50,390 nt of DNA, from contig NZ_JPYO01000005.1 in assembly GCF_000757485.1 (NCBI RefSeq), positions 1 to 50,390 on the forward strand, read 5' to 3'. The stretch comes from Achromobacter sp. RTa (lineage in GTDB: Bacteria; Pseudomonadota; Gammaproteobacteria; Burkholderiales; Burkholderiaceae_B). Each line of letters opens with the position of its first letter. The first letter of the stretch is position 1. Made by a program: the position numbers and the translations under genes. Shown piece by piece: positions 43,447 through 50,390 of the stretch. The notes under the pieces are model-generated. The model was not told the origin of the DNA, made no database searches, and saw only the letters and a program-made list of their open reading frames with translations.

Positions 43447-44653
43447 CGCTGGCCGCCAGCATCTGCGCGGTCGCGGCGGATAGCGTCCATCCCAGGTGTC
43501 CATGGCCCGTGTTGTAGAACACCCCCGGCCGCTTGCCGGGGCCTACCCTGGGCATCATGTTCGGCGTCATCGGGCGCAAGCCGCACCAGGGCACCACGCG
43601 CGAGGTGCGGATGCCGGGGAAGTGCTTGCGCGTCCAGTCCACCAGCGGCTGCACGCGTTCGGCCCGGATGTCCATGTTGAAGCCATTGAACTCGGCCGTG
43701 CCGGCAACGCGGAAGCGGTCGCCCAGGCGGCTGGTGACGATCTTGGCGGCTTCGTCGAGCAGGCTGACGCTAGGCGCGGCATTGCGGCTTTCCGCGTCAT
43801 CCAGGTGCACGCTGATGGAATAACCCTTCACCGGATAAATGTTCAGCGAGTCGCCCAGCCGCCTGGCGAATTGCCGGCTGGCGGCGCCGGCGCAGATGAC
43901 GACGGCGTCGGCGGACTCGCGCTGGCCGGCCCGTGCGCCGTCTTCGTTGGCCAGGTCCAGCAGGTAGGCTCCGCGCTCGTGGACGATGTCCCGGACGTCG
44001 GCGTCGTGCACGAAGCGCACGCCGCGGCGCTCGCAGGCGCGGGCCAGGCCGCTCGTGAACTTGTGGATGTCGCCGGTGGCGTCGGACGGCGTGTAGAAGC
44101 CGCCATGGCAGGCGGTTTGCAGCGCGGGCTCGATGGTGCGCGCCTCATCGGGCGTCACAGCATAGCGTTCCAGCCCGCCCGCCTGCAGCAGCGCGTTGGC
44201 GCGCCGCGCCGTCTCGAAGCTGGCGGCGTCGTGATAGATGTGCAGGATGCCGCGGCGCTCCAGGTCGAAGTCTATGCCTTCCTCTTCCGCCATCGCGTAA
44301 AGGTGCTGACGGGCTTCGATGGCCAGGCGCGTGGTGTCGATGGTGTTCTGGCGGTAATGGCGGATCTGTCCGATGAACTGCGCCAGCCAGGAATACTTAT
44401 GCCAGCTGAACCGGGGGTTCAGCAGCAGCGGCGCGTTGTGGCGGCCCAGCCAGCGCAGGCCTTTCATGATGGTCGAAACGCTGTTCCAGACCTCGGCGTT
44501 GCTGGCCGACAGCTGGCCGCCGTTGGCGTAGGACGTTTCCATGGCGGGATAGCGCTGGCGGTCGTAGATGGTGACGTCGTATCCCAGTTTGTTCAGGGCA
44601 TGGGCGGACGTGACGCCGGTAATGCCGGCGCCGATGATGGCGATGCGGGGCAT
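43421..44653 (-). CDS. dadA: D-amino-acid dehydrogenase (DadA-like FAD oxidoreductase)
   Basis: A 410-aa FAD enzyme of the DAO fold. The dinucleotide motif is IAIIGAGITGVTSAHALNKL (residues 4-23), with YANGGQLSASNAEVWN just after it, a DadA hallmark. The C-terminal FAD site includes WCGLRPMTPNMMPRVG and YNTGHGHLGWTLSAATAQML. It would oxidise D-amino acids (or glycine/N-substituted glycines) to keto acids, passing electrons to the respiratory chain. The start at 44653 follows GGAG by 5 nt. A tandem glycine riboswitch sits in its leader, unusual for dadA. Its 3' end overlaps nadB by 26 bp. Confidence 0.9.
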   Translation of the reverse strand: MPRIAIIGAGITGVTSAHALNKLGYDVTIYDRQRYPAMETSYANGGQLSASNAEVWNSVSTIMKGLRWLGRHNAPLLLNPRFSWHKYSWLAQFIGQIRHYRQNTIDTTRLAIEARQHLYAMAEEEGIDFDLERRGILHIYHDAASFETARRANALLQAGGLERYAVTPDEARTIEPALQTACHGGFYTPSDATGDIHKFTSGLARACERRGVRFVHDADVRDIVHERGAYLLDLANEDGARAGQRESADAVVICAGAASRQFARRLGDSLNIYPVKGYSISVHLDDAESRNAAPSVSLLDEAAKIVTSRLGDRFRVAGTAEFNGFNMDIRAERVQPLVDWTRKHFPGIRTSRVVPWCGLRPMTPNMMPRVGPGKRPGVFYNTGHGHLGWTLSAATAQMLAASVKESLALA

Positions 44654-44668
44654 GGTCGCTCCAGATTC

Positions 44669-44686
44669 GGGTGGCCGCGGCCACCC
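44669..44686 (-). promoter_or_regulatory. 18-bp palindrome between riboswitch and dadA ribosome-binding site
   Basis: GGGTGGCCGCGGCCACCC is fully self-complementary. It lies 6 bp upstream of the GGAG ribosome-binding site (44659-44662) and 17 bp downstream of the second glycine aptamer. Probably part of the expression platform. Confidence 0.55.
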
Positions 44687-44702
44687 GGCCGCAGCACCCC
44701 AT

Positions 44703-44876
44703 CTGTCTCTGTACCTGAGAGCTTCACCCGCTGCGCGGACGGCGGCGGGTTCCCCTTCGGTGGGCGCGCATGGCGCCTCTCTCCAGATTGTCTAGGCCGC
44801 GCAGTCTTGTTTGCCTGAGAGTTTCCGGGGCGGTTGCTCCGTCGGCGCCTGCCGCGGGGGGCAGGTCTCTTCTGCG
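44703..44876 (-). ncRNA. Tandem glycine riboswitch
   Basis: Two glycine aptamers in series on the minus strand. Aptamer 1 (about 44799-44876): GCCGACGGAGCAACCGCC (about 44832-44849), then ACTCTCAGGCAAACAAGAC. Aptamer 2 (about 44703-44786): CTGGAGAGAGG, CCCACCGAAGGGGAA and GCTCTCAGGTACAGAGACAG. The short linker between them is TAGACAAT-like. Conserved CACCGAAGG and CUCUCAGG blocks are diagnostic. The aptamers lie 50-223 nt upstream of the dadA-like start codon. By family precedent, glycine binding would switch expression on. Confidence 0.93.
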
Positions 44877-44953
44877 GGGTTTTGGATCGACTCGGGCAGG
44901 ATAGCCAAAATCCCAGGATATGGGACCAAGGGTTAGTACCAATGGGCCATGCG

Positions 44954-45937
44954 TCAACGGATCGCGCTTTCATAGCGCGGCAGCAGGCCCATGATTTCCA
45001 GGCGTTTGCATAGCTGCGACAGCCGTTCCATCTTGTAGGCGTCCACATCCACGCCGGCATAGTCGTAGAAGCCCTTGCCGTCGCGCAGGCCGTTGCGGCC
45101 TTCCTCCATATTGCGCGTGATGACGGCGGGCGATGCGAATCGCGGATCGATGGCGCCGGACAGATAGCGCGAGGCGTAATGGAGAATGTCGCCTCCACCC
45201 CAGTCGATGAATTCCAGCAGCCCCAACACCGAGAATCGCAGGCCGAACCCCAAGCGCACGGCGGTATCGATGTCTTCGGCGCTGGCGACGCCTTCCTCGA
45301 CCATGCGGGCGGCCTCGTTCATCGCCAGGGCCTGGATGCGGGGCACGATATAGCCGGCGGCGGGCGCGCAGTGCACGGGCTTCTTGCCCGCCAGTTGCAG
45401 GACGGCAAGCAGGTCCTGCGCCGCGGCGTCGCTGGTTTGCGGGCCGCGGCTCACTTCCACCAGCGGGATCAGGTAGGCGGGATTCAGCCAATGCGCGTTC
45501 AGGAAACGCTGCGGGCCGTCAAGCAGGTCCGCCAGTTCGGTGACGAGAAAAGTGGATGTGGTCGACGCGATGACGGTGTCCGGCGCGCAGGCGCCGCCCA
45601 GCCACTGGAGCGTGTCCCGTTTGGCATCCAGGCGTTCGGGCACGGCTTCGAACACGACGCGCGCCTGGCGCAAGTCCTCGTCCGCCTCGTTGCGCGCGCA
45701 TAGCCGGACGCGTTCCAGCGCGGCGTCCGTTTGCCGGGGTTCCAGCAAGCCCAGCTTGGCCAGCGTGCCCAGCTCGCGCCGCAGGCTGTCCAGGACGCGC
45801 GAAAAATACTGCGCCCGTTCCGCGGCGGGACGGTTCTTGATGTCGATCAGCGTGACGTCCAGCCCTGCGTGTATATAGGCCAGGGCAATGCCGATGCCCA
45901 TGCGGCCGGCGCCGGCCACGCATAGTCTTCTGTTCAT
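44954..45937 (-). CDS. 3-hydroxyacyl-CoA dehydrogenase family protein
   Basis: A 327-aa NAD-dependent dehydrogenase. The Rossmann motif VAGAGRMGIGIALAYIHAGL (about residues 7-26) is followed by DVTLIDIKN. ASTTSTFLVTELADLL and RFLNAHWLNPAYLIPLVEVS are the family Ser and His catalytic blocks, and the C-terminal domain reads GFGLRFSVLGLLEFIDWGGG. It resembles the single-domain 3HCDH proteins such as lambda-crystallin, carnitine 3-dehydrogenase and 3-hydroxybutyryl-CoA dehydrogenase. The start at 45937 is supported by AAAGGA; ATG 45946 is in frame. It follows the opine-dehydrogenase-type gene by 16 bp: same operon. Confidence 0.88.
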   Translation of the reverse strand: MNRRLCVAGAGRMGIGIALAYIHAGLDVTLIDIKNRPAAERAQYFSRVLDSLRRELGTLAKLGLLEPRQTDAALERVRLCARNEADEDLRQARVVFEAVPERLDAKRDTLQWLGGACAPDTVIASTTSTFLVTELADLLDGPQRFLNAHWLNPAYLIPLVEVSRGPQTSDAAAQDLLAVLQLAGKKPVHCAPAAGYIVPRIQALAMNEAARMVEEGVASAEDIDTAVRLGFGLRFSVLGLLEFIDWGGGDILHYASRYLSGAIDPRFASPAVITRNMEEGRNGLRDGKGFYDYAGVDVDAYKMERLSQLCKRLEIMGLLPRYESAIR

Positions 45938-45953
45938 GGCGAGCATCCTTTTG

Positions 45954-47051
45954 TCAGCAGCCTTCGGCCAGCAGCGTGGCCATGGCATCGCGCGACAGGC
46001 GCTCCAGGCCCAGGCGCTCCAGCGTGCGGCCTTCGGCGTAGAGGTTCCGCCCGACGATGGCGCTGGCCACGCTCAGCAGGCCTTCGGCCACCGGAGTGGG
46101 CGCGCCTGCCCAGCGGCCGACGGATACCAGGAATGACAGGCCGAGCCGCGTGTCTTCGAGCATGTAGCGGTGCGCATGCAGGTCGATGGCTTCGCGCCAG
46201 TCGCCGCTGTCGGTGAGCCTGCCATGCGCGCCGCGCCCATACATCCATTCGTCGCCCTCCGTGGCGTAATGGTCCGACAACGGAAAGTGCGGGGCGGCAT
46301 AGCCCAGGGCCTCCCGGATGGCGATCCGCTCCGCGTCCAGCGTGTCGGTGACGCGCCGTATGGAGGCCTGGGTGCCTTCGTTGTGGATGTCCCATTTATC
46401 GAAGTGTTCCAGCGGGCCGGCGTTCATCATGATGAGCGGGGGATGGATGATGGGGCCCGCATTCATCAATGCGCCCGACAGCGCATCCTCGATCGGTTCG
46501 ATGCTGGGATAGGCGCGCCGCGCCAGTTCCAGCGTGCGGCCGGCGAGGCGGCTGGGGAAAACGCCCGTGGGCAGGCGAGTGGCATAGCCGCTGATCACGA
46601 CCCGGCTGCCGTGCTTGCGGGCCAGGTAGGGAAGGGTGCCGGTTTCGGCAAACGCCGTGTCGGCGGAGTTTTTCGCGTCTTTCATGGCCCGCGCGAATAC
46701 GTAGCTGCCGAAGGTGCCCGGTGGCAGGAACACAACCTGGCCATCGCGGAGCAAGGGCGCCAGCTCGCGCGCCAGCGCTTCGTGCGAGGTGGCTGGAAGG
46801 GGAATGACCAGCAGCTCGGCGTCGGCCACGGCGGCGCCGAGTTCCTGGACCAGCTGCAATTGGCCGGACCCCTCGCCCAGCGCAAGGCGGCGCGTGCCGC
46901 GGTAGTCGGTGACGGTCAGCGCGCCCGCATCCCGCAGTTCCTGGAAGGCCGCCCAGTCCCTGCGCCACCAACGCACCTGATGGCCTTTTTCAAGCAGGTG
47001 CGCCGCCGCCGCGTAGCAGCCGTGGCCGCCGCCTATGACGCTGATCCTCAT
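45954..47051 (-). CDS. NAD/NADP octopine/nopaline dehydrogenase family protein
   Basis: A 365-aa two-domain dehydrogenase. The N-terminal Rossmann motif is ISVIGGGHGCYAAAAHLLEK (about residues 3-22), as in opine dehydrogenases, and the C-terminal domain carries NAGPIIHPPLIMMNAGPLEH and DEWMYGRGAHGRL. Members oxidise or make opines (N-substituted amino acids) and related hydroxy acids. The start ATG at 47051 (MRISVIGGG) follows AAGGAG by 7 nt, better than a TTG at 47057. Upstream is an AraC regulator; downstream a hydroxyacyl-CoA dehydrogenase and the glycine-controlled dadA. The substrate is not known. Confidence 0.88.
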   Translation of the reverse strand: MRISVIGGGHGCYAAAAHLLEKGHQVRWWRRDWAAFQELRDAGALTVTDYRGTRRLALGEGSGQLQLVQELGAAVADAELLVIPLPATSHEALARELAPLLRDGQVVFLPPGTFGSYVFARAMKDAKNSADTAFAETGTLPYLARKHGSRVVISGYATRLPTGVFPSRLAGRTLELARRAYPSIEPIEDALSGALMNAGPIIHPPLIMMNAGPLEHFDKWDIHNEGTQASIRRVTDTLDAERIAIREALGYAAPHFPLSDHYATEGDEWMYGRGAHGRLTDSGDWREAIDLHAHRYMLEDTRLGLSFLVSVGRWAGAPTPVAEGLLSVASAIVGRNLYAEGRTLERLGLERLSRDAMATLLAEGC

Positions 47052-47168
47052 GGTCAAGCTCCTTCTTGTGGAGCTTTGATCCTAGCGTTGCGCGGCGTGA
47101 CGGACTGCGCCGAATGCGCAAGCGGCATTCCGTTCCGGCAAGGGATTCAAGGCGCGGCGGAGCGGCCT

Positions 47169-48179
47169 TCAATGGCGGTTTTGACGCAGGGTATCCGAAG
47201 GCAGGCAGCCGTAGCGCCTGCGGTAATGGGTGGCAAAATGGCCGAAGCTGGCGATGCCGTGCCGCAGCAGGATGTCGGTGACGCTGTCGCCTGCGCGTGC
47301 CTGCTCCAGCGCCGCGTGCACCAGGGCCAGCCGCTGGTTGCGCACGTAGTCGCTGGGGCTTTGTTTCAAGAATTGCGTGAAGCCGTTCTGCAGCGTGCGC
47401 ACGGACACGCCGCAATGCTCGGCCAGGTCCGCCAGCGAGATCGTTTCGTCGAGATGGCTTTCTATGTAGTCCCGCGCGCGGCGCACGTGCAACGGTAGCG
47501 GCTGGCGGCGGTCCGCAAGCAGCGCGTCGGAATAATTGTGCGGCAATTGGGTCAGGAGCAGCGTCAGCAGATAGTCCGAAAACCCATCGGCCAGCGTCTG
47601 CGTCACTCCGTCTATCGCGGGGTGCCGGTACAGCCGGCACAGATAGTCCAGCGTTTCGCGCACGGCGGCAGGGCCCGCGGCGTCGGCTTGCGCCTGCAGG
47701 TCGAATACCAGCGCCTGCTTCACCGGGCGCTCCAGCAGCCGTTGCAGGTGGCGTTCCAATGCAAGCCGATCGATGCGCAGGATCAGGTTGCGGCAGTCAC
47801 GGCCGATGCGGATGACGCTGCGCTCGGAGGGCGAGGAAATCGTCAGGCTGCCGGCGTTCATGGAGGCGCTGCGCCTGCCCAGGGTTATCAGCCCGGACCC
47901 TTGCAGCGTGATACGGATCAGGTAGTAGTTGGCGATGTCGCCGGCGTCGATCTCGACTTCCGCGCCGTAGTGCAGGTCGAACAGCGCGGCATTCCCGAAG
48001 AACACGCCGTACAGGCGCGACTGCAAGGGTTTTCCCTGGGCGACGCACATCCGGTGCGACCACAGGTGCTGGCTGACCTGGTCCTTGATTTCGGAAATGT
48101 TGCCCGAGTCCAGCAGGCAATGGCGGTCCAGTGGATTGGTGTGGTCGAACATGCTTTCCTGCGCAGCGGGAACAGTCAT
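47169..48179 (-). CDS. AraC-family regulator
   Basis: A 336-aa regulator. The N-terminal AraC-binding-like domain (about residues 30-200; FDLHYGAEVEIDAGDIANYY, LTISSPSERSVIRIGRDCRN) precedes the C-terminal AraC domain: RARDYIESHLDETISLADLA, HCGVSVRTLQNGFTQFLKQS and GIASFGHFATHYRRRYGCLP. The start at 48179 is tentative; ATG 48152 (MFDHTNPL) has a better-placed AGGAAA. It is divergent from the MFS gene and upstream of the opine-dehydrogenase gene on the same strand, so it probably controls both. Confidence 0.88.
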   Translation of the reverse strand: MTVPAAQESMFDHTNPLDRHCLLDSGNISEIKDQVSQHLWSHRMCVAQGKPLQSRLYGVFFGNAALFDLHYGAEVEIDAGDIANYYLIRITLQGSGLITLGRRSASMNAGSLTISSPSERSVIRIGRDCRNLILRIDRLALERHLQRLLERPVKQALVFDLQAQADAAGPAAVRETLDYLCRLYRHPAIDGVTQTLADGFSDYLLTLLLTQLPHNYSDALLADRRQPLPLHVRRARDYIESHLDETISLADLAEHCGVSVRTLQNGFTQFLKQSPSDYVRNQRLALVHAALEQARAGDSVTDILLRHGIASFGHFATHYRRRYGCLPSDTLRQNRH

Positions 48180-48302
48180 TGCGTCCGGCGTATAGAGGCC
48201 CGCCGCACAAAGACCTACAAAAGATGGACCAGCAAACAAGTGAGGCGCAGCAACGCCCATCGGGCGATGGATCCGATCTCACCACCATACAAGGGAAAAA
48301 CC

Positions 48303-49673
48303 ATGACTGACGGCAGCCCGCGGCACGCAGCGAGACCAAGCCATGCCTACGAGTGGTACGTCGTGGTGATATGCATGCTAGCGTACATATTTTCCTTCGT
48401 CGACAGGCAGATCCTGGCGCTGATGATCGAACCGATCAAGCGCGACCTGCAACTGTCGGACACCCAATTCAGCTTGCTGCACGGCCTGGCGTTCTCGTTG
48501 TTCTACGCCTTCATGGGCATTCCCATCGCCCTGCTGGCGGACCGCTGGTCGCGTCCCAGGATCATCGCGATCGGCGTGGCGTTCTGGAGCCTGGCCACCG
48601 CGGCCTGTGGCCTGTCGCGCAATTTTGTGCAGATGTTTCTTGCGCGCATCGGCGTGGGCGTCGGAGAGGCGGCGCTATCGCCCGCCACGTACTCCATGCT
48701 CAGCGATATGTTTCCGCGTGAAAAACTCGGCAGGGCGGTCGGCGTCTATTCCATCGGCTCCTTCATCGGCGGGGGCATGGCGTTCCTGATCGGCGGCTAC
48801 GTCATCGACCTGCTGAAGAGCGTGGACACAGCCACGCTGCCTGGGATGGGCGCCATGCGGCCATGGCAGGTCACCTTCTTCCTGGTGGGGTTGCCTGGCC
48901 TGCTGATTGCGCTGCTGGTCCTGATGACGGTGCGGGATCCGCAGCGGCGAGGCTTGAGGCTCAATGCCGCGGGGCAGGTCCAGAAGCCCGCCATGAAGGA
49001 CACGTTCCGCTTTCTGGGCAGGCATCGCCGCACCTTCTTCTGTCACTACGCCGGATTTTCCTTCTATGCGATGGTGCTCTTCGCGCTGCTGGGCTGGACC
49101 CCCGCGTTCTACATGCGCAGGTTCGGCATGTCGCCCGCGGAGGCGGGCTACATGCTGGGCGGGGTGGTGCTGGCGGCCAATACGGCGGGGGTATTCTGCG
49201 GAGGCTGGCTGATGGACTGGCTGGCCAAGCGCGGTTATAGCGACGCGCCACTGCGCGCGGGAGTTATCGGCGCCGCGGGCATGGCGCTGCCTGCGGTGCT
49301 GTTCACGCAGGTGGGCTCGCTGTGGCTGTCGGTGGGCTTGCTGCTGCCCGCCATGTTCTTCGCTTCGTTTCCGATGCCGACCTCCACGGCGGCGATGCAG
49401 ATCCTTCCCCCCAACCAGCTCCGCGCCCAGGTCTCCGCGCTGTTCCTGTTGATCTCGAATCTCGTGGGCTTGGGCCTGGGCACCACGGCCGTCGCCTTGC
49501 TGACCGACCGCTGGTTCAAGAGCCCCGCCGCGGTGGGGCAGTCCCTGTCCGTTCTGGTGGGCGCGGCGGCCGTACTGTGCATCGCGCTCCTGGCGGCCGG
49601 TTGCAAGCACTACCGGAGCAGCCTTCGCGTGGAAGACCAGGAAGCCAGGCCATTGGAAGCCGCAGCCGGATAA
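48303..49673 (+). CDS. MFS transporter, spinster-like
   Basis: A 456-aa carrier with 12 predicted helices. YIFSFVDRQILALMIEPIKRD opens it and LHGLAFSLFYAFMGIPIALL follows, the start typical of spinster-type MFS in proteobacteria. GVGVGEAALSPATYSMLSDM is the motif in helix 5 and the FYMRRFGMSPAEAGYMLGGV loop starts the second half. It probably imports the substrate of the dehydrogenase cluster. The start at 48303 follows an AGGGA ribosome-binding site. Divergent from the AraC gene, 123 bp away. Confidence 0.88.
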   Translation: MTDGSPRHAARPSHAYEWYVVVICMLAYIFSFVDRQILALMIEPIKRDLQLSDTQFSLLHGLAFSLFYAFMGIPIALLADRWSRPRIIAIGVAFWSLATAACGLSRNFVQMFLARIGVGVGEAALSPATYSMLSDMFPREKLGRAVGVYSIGSFIGGGMAFLIGGYVIDLLKSVDTATLPGMGAMRPWQVTFFLVGLPGLLIALLVLMTVRDPQRRGLRLNAAGQVQKPAMKDTFRFLGRHRRTFFCHYAGFSFYAMVLFALLGWTPAFYMRRFGMSPAEAGYMLGGVVLAANTAGVFCGGWLMDWLAKRGYSDAPLRAGVIGAAGMALPAVLFTQVGSLWLSVGLLLPAMFFASFPMPTSTAAMQILPPNQLRAQVSALFLLISNLVGLGLGTTAVALLTDRWFKSPAAVGQSLSVLVGAAAVLCIALLAAGCKHYRSSLRVEDQEARPLEAAAG

Positions 49674-49688
49674 TGCGGCCCCTTTTTT
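49659..49688 (+). terminator. Terminator overlapping the MFS stop codon
   Basis: Stem GCCGCA / TGCGGC (49659-49664 / 49674-49679); the loop contains the TAA stop of the MFS gene; six T residues at 49683-49688. The stem is short but well placed. Confidence 0.65.
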
Positions 49689-49828
49689 AACCCTGTTACC
49701 TCTCCCTTGAACTGCACAATCCTCGTAAAGAAATCCCATGGAGGGATGCGCTATAACAATTCCCTCTATGCATCACTGCTTCGTCTTGCAGGCAGCCTTT
49801 CGCGCCGTTTCAAGGCGGGCCCCCATTC

Positions 49829-50390
49829 ATGCCCCGTTTCATCCGCCGTTCCCCTGTTGCGCTGCTCGCCGTCCTGACGGGCCTGGTCGCGGGATGTTCC
49901 TCTCCCAAGCCCGCCTTCGAAAAGGAAGACTTCGCCCAGAGCGACACCTATTCCCGCACCGTTTCCGCCAGCAGCGCCGCCGCCTGCGACGCCGGCCGCC
50001 GCGCCTTGCTGAGCCAGGGCTATTACATCGACCGGTTCGAGTCCGCCCGCGTGACCGGGCACAAGAACTTCCAGGCGGAGGATGGGCAGCACACCCAGAT
50101 CAGCTTCAATATCGAATGCGCATCCGACGGCAGCTCGAACGAGCGCGCGACGGTGTTCGCCAATGCCGTGCAGGACCGCTATTCGATCAAGCGCACCGCC
50201 AATTCGGCCAGCGTGGGCGTGAGCGTCCTGGGGCAGGTGTCCATGCCCTTCGGGGCCAGCGACGATTCGCTGGTGAAGACTGCCAGCCAGACGGTGGCGC
50301 GGCCCCAGTTCTACGACGGATTCTTCCAGCTGCTCCAGCGCTTCCTGCCGGACGCGCAGGCGGCCTCGGCGCCGCAGGATGCGTCCGCGA
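49829..50390 (+). CDS. DUF2242 lipoprotein, partial (runs off the window)
   Basis: 187 codons are visible with no stop. The N-terminus is a lipoprotein signal: MPRFIRRSPVALLAVLTGLV, then AGC with the lipidated Cys near residue 23. The mature part reads FEKEDFAQSDTYSRTVSASS, ACDAGRRALLSQGYYIDRFE and VTGHKNFQAEDGQHTQISFN, the DUF2242 pattern. Conserved in Bordetella and Burkholderia relatives; function unknown. It was missed by stop-to-stop listing because the frame is cut by the window end. The 155 bp before it carry the MFS terminator and probably its promoter (TATAAC at 49751-49756). Confidence 0.85.
   Translation, partial: MPRFIRRSPVALLAVLTGLVAGCSSPKPAFEKEDFAQSDTYSRTVSASSAAACDAGRRALLSQGYYIDRFESARVTGHKNFQAEDGQHTQISFNIECASDGSSNERATVFANAVQDRYSIKRTANSASVGVSVLGQVSMPFGASDDSLVKTASQTVARPQFYDGFFQLLQRFLPDAQAASAPQDASA

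Overview
The window is high-GC DNA from a betaproteobacterium of the Bordetella/Achromobacter type (family Alcaligenaceae). This is inferred from the G+C-rich codon use, the Bug-family solute receptor, the ccoN-O-Q-P-G cluster with FNR-type boxes, the layout of the biotin and nad genes, and the many compact transporter and regulator genes. It is chromosomal. I see no phage, plasmid, CRISPR, rRNA or tRNA gene. There are two eroded gene fragments and one unusual structured repeat element.

Layout. 1-6 kb: pgsA, an MFS exporter, a di-haem cytochrome c peroxidase, queF, and isocitrate lyase with two palindromes in its upstream region. 5.9-10.6 kb: biotin genes, with bioF-bioH-bioC/D on the minus strand (bioC and bioD fused in one frame) divergent from bioA; bioB is not present. 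10.7-17.4 kb: the cbb3 oxidase cluster, made of a CcoI-like protein stripped of its catalytic domains, ccoS, ccoNOQP, ccoG, a short FixH-like gene and a small membrane protein. Perfect FNR boxes precede the first gene and ccoN. 17.4-25 kb: yjdM, a cluster of short palindromes, an ABC-2 exporter, a GST, a DUF4168 protein, a TauE exporter, an AraC regulator, a 272-bp four-armed repeat element, an FAD monooxygenase and a PAQR membrane protein. 25-36 kb: accessory metabolism, including a PHB-depolymerase-type esterase, a DUF1993 remnant, VOC, DUF1428, a GlxA-type regulator, GNAT, a TauD/Bug/IclR module, a D-aminoacylase remnant, DUF1801, SRPBCC, TerC, an RRM-like protein and PPK2. 36-40.5 kb: a three-gene efflux operon (OMF lipoprotein, HlyD, DUF2955) plus a small membrane protein. 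40.5-43.4 kb: nadA-nadB behind a promoter buried in a perfect palindrome. 43.4-49.7 kb: a dadA-like gene led by a tandem glycine riboswitch, a 3-hydroxyacyl-CoA dehydrogenase, an opine-dehydrogenase-family protein, an AraC regulator and an MFS carrier. The window ends inside a DUF2242 lipoprotein gene.

Best leads. (1) The element at 22966-23237 is tiled end to end by four contiguous inverted repeats: a 33-bp outer stem and arms of 21, 3 and 24 bp. (2) The cco-linked P-type ATPase keeps its membrane helices and CPC motif but has lost the metal-binding, actuator, phosphorylation and nucleotide domains. (3) Five copies of an 11-bp GTGTCWGACAC-type palindrome lie between yjdM and an ABC exporter. 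(4) A tandem glycine riboswitch controls a D-amino-acid dehydrogenase homologue. (5) bioC and bioD are fused. (6) The nadA palindrome resembles a terminator but overlies the promoter.
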